Below are positions 4,605 to 6,886 of a stretch of 6,886 nucleotides of DNA, in pieces. Source of the DNA: an uncultured Chitinophagaceae bacterium (GTDB taxonomy: Bacteria > Bacteroidota > Bacteroidia > Chitinophagales > Chitinophagaceae); contig CAMLEM010000092.1 in NCBI GenBank assembly GCA_946479005.1, positions 1 to 6,886 on the forward strand, read 5' to 3'. The stretch's first letter is position 1. Every line of letters starts with the position of its first letter. The position numbers and the translations under genes are program-made. The notes under the pieces were generated by a model, which saw only the letters and a list, made by a program, of their open reading frames with translations, was not told the origin of the DNA and searched no databases.

Positions 4605-6605
4605 ATGAGAAAACTGTTCTTGCCAGTCCTGCTGCTGGCTACAGCTTTTGCTGTTGCGCAGAAATCCCCGGAGTATAAGTTTGGTGATATTTCAGCTGAA
4701 GATTTCAAAAGGACGGTATATGAGCCCGACAGCAGCGCTGCCGCTGTAGTGATCGCCGATATCGGTTCATCCGAGATCGTGGGAAACACGAAGGGTAGTT
4801 TTTCCGTATCCTTTAAAGCTTTCCGGCGGGCGCAGGTGCTGAATAAAAACGGCTATAGCATCAGCAATGTAACCATCCCATTGTACAAATCCGGCCAGTC
4901 AGAGGAAAGGCTGGAAAACCTGAAAGCGGTTACCTATAACCTCGAGAACGGAAAGGTGGTGGCCACAAAGCTCGATGTTAAATCCGCGGTTTTCAAGGAA
5001 GTGCTGAGCGACAACTGGGTGGTCAGGAAATTCACTTTTCCCAATGTGAAGGAGGGATCCATCATCGAGTATGAATACAGGATCAATTCAGATTACTGGT
5101 TCAACCTGCAAGGCTGGACCTTCCAGGGCGAGTACCCCGTGATGTGGAGTGAATACAAAGCAGCGATCCCCGCTTTCCTGAATTACCTTGTCCTCTCACA
5201 GGGCTACCTGGGCTATACCATTTATGATAAGAAAACCACCCAGGGTCGCTTTGACCTGGCGGATGGAACCAGCGCAGGGCGCACCGAAAGGGCGTCGATC
5301 GAGGCCAATGTGACCAATTATCACTGGGCTATCAAAGATATCCCGGCGCTGAAAGAGGAGAGCTTCACCTCCACCATCAATAATCACATCTCCAAGCTCC
5401 AGTTCCAGCTGTCTTCGATGGGTTATCCCTTCGAGCCCAAGCAGTTTTTGAATAGCTGGCCGAGTGTAAGCAAATCGCTAATGGAGGATGAGAAATTCGG
5501 GGTGGGATTATTCAGGGACAATGCCTGGTTAAAGGATGAGCTGAGCCAGCTGATCTCGGAATCCGATGCACCCCTGGACAAGGCCCGGAAGATCTATTAC
5601 TGGGTGCGCGACAATTTTACCTGTACCCAGCATAACAGGATCTATACTTCCGGGTCACTGAAGAATGTGATGAAGGAGAGAAAAGGAAATGATGCGGCGA
5701 TCAACCTCTTAATGATGGCGATGATGAAGAACGCGGGGTTAAAAGTGGATCCCCTGCTGCTAAGCAAGCGTTCCCACGGTGTGGTTCACCCGGTGTATCC
5801 CATCCTGGAAAGATTCAACCACGTAGTTGCCCGGCTGGAGGTGGACAGTAAATCCTATTATCTTGACTCCAGTGAACCCCTGCTGGGGTTCGGAAGGCTG
5901 GACTACGAATGTTACAACGGGCACGCCTTCCTTATCAATCCCGAGGCTACCCCCATTGTTATGGCGCCGGGGGAGATAAAAGAAGAAACTTATGCCACCA
6001 TTTTTATGGTTAACGGGAACGATGGGAAGACCATTGGCAGTGTTAAATATTCTCCCGGTTACGTGGAATCAACATCCATCAGGGAGGAGGTGAACGATAA
6101 GGGGCTGGAAGCTTACATCGAAAAGATCAGGAAGCAGCACGGTTCCGATTTTGCCGTCAGTAATTTTAAGATCGATTCGCTGAAAAAATATGACGACCCC
6201 CTGAGCTTTTCCTACGACCTCGATTTCGTAGGTGAGAAGGAAGACATCCTGTACATTAACCCGATGTTCGGGGAAGGATACAAAGAAAATCCTTTCAAAT
6301 CAGCTAACAGGTATTATCCCGTGGAGATCCCCTACGTGATCGACCAAACCTACAATCTCCAGCTGGAAGTGCCTGTGGGATATGAGATCGACGAGCTGCC
6401 GAAGCAGGCTGTTGTTAAGTTCAATGAGAATAACGACGCTTATTTTGAATACCGGCTTTCCAGTTCCGGGAATATGATCTCCTTAAGGTCGCGGTTGCAG
6501 ATAAAGAAAACCCTGTTCCAGCCTGAGGACTACGCGGTATTGCGGGAATTCTTTTCCCTCGTGGTGGCCAAACACAATGAACAGATCGTTTTTAAAAAGA
6601 AGTAA
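4605..6605 (+). CDS. Exported DUF3857 / transglutaminase-like / DUF3858 protein
   Basis: A 666-residue exported protein with the three-part plan common in Bacteroidota. Residues 1-18 are a Sec signal peptide (AVA-Q cleavage). DUF3857 covers about 55-245, with the typical VRKFTFPNVKEGSIIEYEY segment (140-158). The transglutaminase-like core covers about 320-425: the entry helix ARKIYYWVRDNF (327-338), the core helix after KERKGNDAAINLL (357-369), then His406 in FNHVVARLEV and Asp421 in YYLDSSEP. DUF3858 lies at about 570-655. The position where active transglutaminases carry the nucleophilic Cys (GxC at the head of the core helix) reads Gly361-Asn362-Asp363, so the domain is probably not a conventional transamidase or protease; Cys340 lies too early to replace it. 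From memory, Cys-less versions also occur in relatives. It is the first gene of a pair, its TAA overlapping the next ATG. Its role is unknown; envelope or peptide-related binding is a guess. Confidence 0.95.
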   Translation: MRKLFLPVLLLATAFAVAQKSPEYKFGDISAEDFKRTVYEPDSSAAAVVIADIGSSEIVGNTKGSFSVSFKAFRRAQVLNKNGYSISNVTIPLYKSGQSEERLENLKAVTYNLENGKVVATKLDVKSAVFKEVLSDNWVVRKFTFPNVKEGSIIEYEYRINSDYWFNLQGWTFQGEYPVMWSEYKAAIPAFLNYLVLSQGYLGYTIYDKKTTQGRFDLADGTSAGRTERASIEANVTNYHWAIKDIPALKEESFTSTINNHISKLQFQLSSMGYPFEPKQFLNSWPSVSKSLMEDEKFGVGLFRDNAWLKDELSQLISESDAPLDKARKIYYWVRDNFTCTQHNRIYTSGSLKNVMKERKGNDAAINLLMMAMMKNAGLKVDPLLLSKRSHGVVHPVYPILERFNHVVARLEVDSKSYYLDSSEPLLGFGRLDYECYNGHAFLINPEATPIVMAPGEIKEETYATIFMVNGNDGKTIGSVKYSPGYVESTSIREEVNDKGLEAYIEKIRKQHGSDFAVSNFKIDSLKKYDDPLSFSYDLDFVGEKEDILYINPMFGEGYKENPFKSANRYYPVEIPYVIDQTYNLQLEVPVGYEIDELPKQAVVKFNENNDAYFEYRLSSSGNMISLRSRLQIKKTLFQPEDYAVLREFFSLVVAKHNEQIVFKKK

Positions 6606-6886
6606 TGAGGTTTTGTTTTTCTTTCCTGGTCCTTGCCCTGCTTTCTGCCTTTACTTTAAGGGCATCCGATGATTTTTCCGTGTCGCGGATCCCGGCCGCG
6701 CTCCTGAAGAATGCGAATGCAGTGGTCAGGGTGGATGAAATGGATTTCGAGATCATCAACCGGGGGCGAACCATTCAGAAATTGCGGTATGCGATCACCA
6801 TTCTCAATGAAAAAGGAGATGGCTTTGCAACCTATACTGAACAATACACAAAACACCGGAAGATCAACCACCTGGAAGGATACCTT
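6605..6886 (+). CDS. Second DUF3857-family exported protein, 3' end outside window
   Basis: An open frame of 94 codons runs off the right edge with no stop. The start ATG at 6605 overlaps the preceding gene's TAA by one base (TAATG), a sign of translational coupling. Residues 1-20 form a Sec signal peptide (MRFCFSFLVLALL core, LRA-S cleavage). The mature start, SRIPAALLKNANAVVR (27-42), followed by MDFEIINRGRTIQKLRYAIT (46-65) and ILNEKGDG (66-73), matches the beginning of a DUF3857 domain, so the complete gene probably encodes another DUF3857/transglutaminase-like protein of roughly 600-700 residues. It is clearly diverged from its neighbour rather than a recent duplicate. Whether it retains a catalytic cysteine cannot be seen from this window. 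Confidence 0.9.
   Translation, partial: MRFCFSFLVLALLSAFTLRASDDFSVSRIPAALLKNANAVVRVDEMDFEIINRGRTIQKLRYAITILNEKGDGFATYTEQYTKHRKINHLEGYL

Noticed and set aside
4520..4789. An 89-codon minus-strand frame spanning the queG-DUF3857 divergent gap.
   Set aside because: It overlaps the starts of two well-supported genes in the wrong frames, and its composition matches antisense of the DUF3857 signal peptide region.
1..6886. A new defence, mobile or secretion system in this window.
   Set aside because: I looked on both strands for nucleases, methylases, toxin-antitoxin pairs, transposases, integrases, direct repeats and reverse transcriptase motifs and found none; the content is housekeeping and envelope genes.

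Overview
The window looks like chromosomal DNA of a Bacteroidota bacterium, most likely a member of the Chitinophagaceae or a close relative. The evidence is family content (DUF2911, tandem DUF3857 proteins, a short-form QueG), the near absence of Shine-Dalgarno sequences, an A-rich stretch in front of one start, and a TAnnTTTG promoter element of the kind used by the Bacteroidota primary sigma factor. Base composition is moderate and even. I see no insertion sequence, tRNA, rRNA, CRISPR array, integrase or phage gene. The taxonomic placement is inference.

Layout. Bases 1-58 are almost pure C and look like a sequencing or assembly artefact at a contig end. Minus-strand folK (72-554, folate synthesis) follows. 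A 53-base divergent gap carries a TATCTTTG element and leads into a plus-strand cluster (608-3600): an ABC-2 type permease, an open reading frame joining a membrane-anchored SRPBCC domain to a DUF2911 protein that has its own signal peptide, and a secreted cysteine-rich protein with a DxDxDG calcium-type loop. Spacings there are 15 bases, then no stop between the two domains, then a one-base TGATG overlap, so co-transcription is likely. The cluster meets minus-strand queG (3597-4550, queuosine in tRNA) tail to tail with a 4-base overlap. A second divergent gap (4551-4604) with an 11-T run leads to a full DUF3857/transglutaminase-like/DUF3858 secreted protein (4605-6605), which overlaps by one base a second DUF3857-type gene running off the right end (6605 onward).

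How the genes fit together. folK and queG are independent housekeeping genes. The 608-3600 cluster makes one integral membrane protein and three domains predicted to be anchored in or exported across the inner membrane, so it is an envelope cluster of unknown task; no ABC ATPase for the permease is visible. The two DUF3857 genes form a second envelope pair. No clear new defence, mobile or secretion system is present. The points most worth checking are the SRPBCC-DUF2911 read-through, the unpartnered permease with its exported companions, the apparent loss of the transglutaminase cysteine, and a possible nearly leaderless promoter at 595-608.
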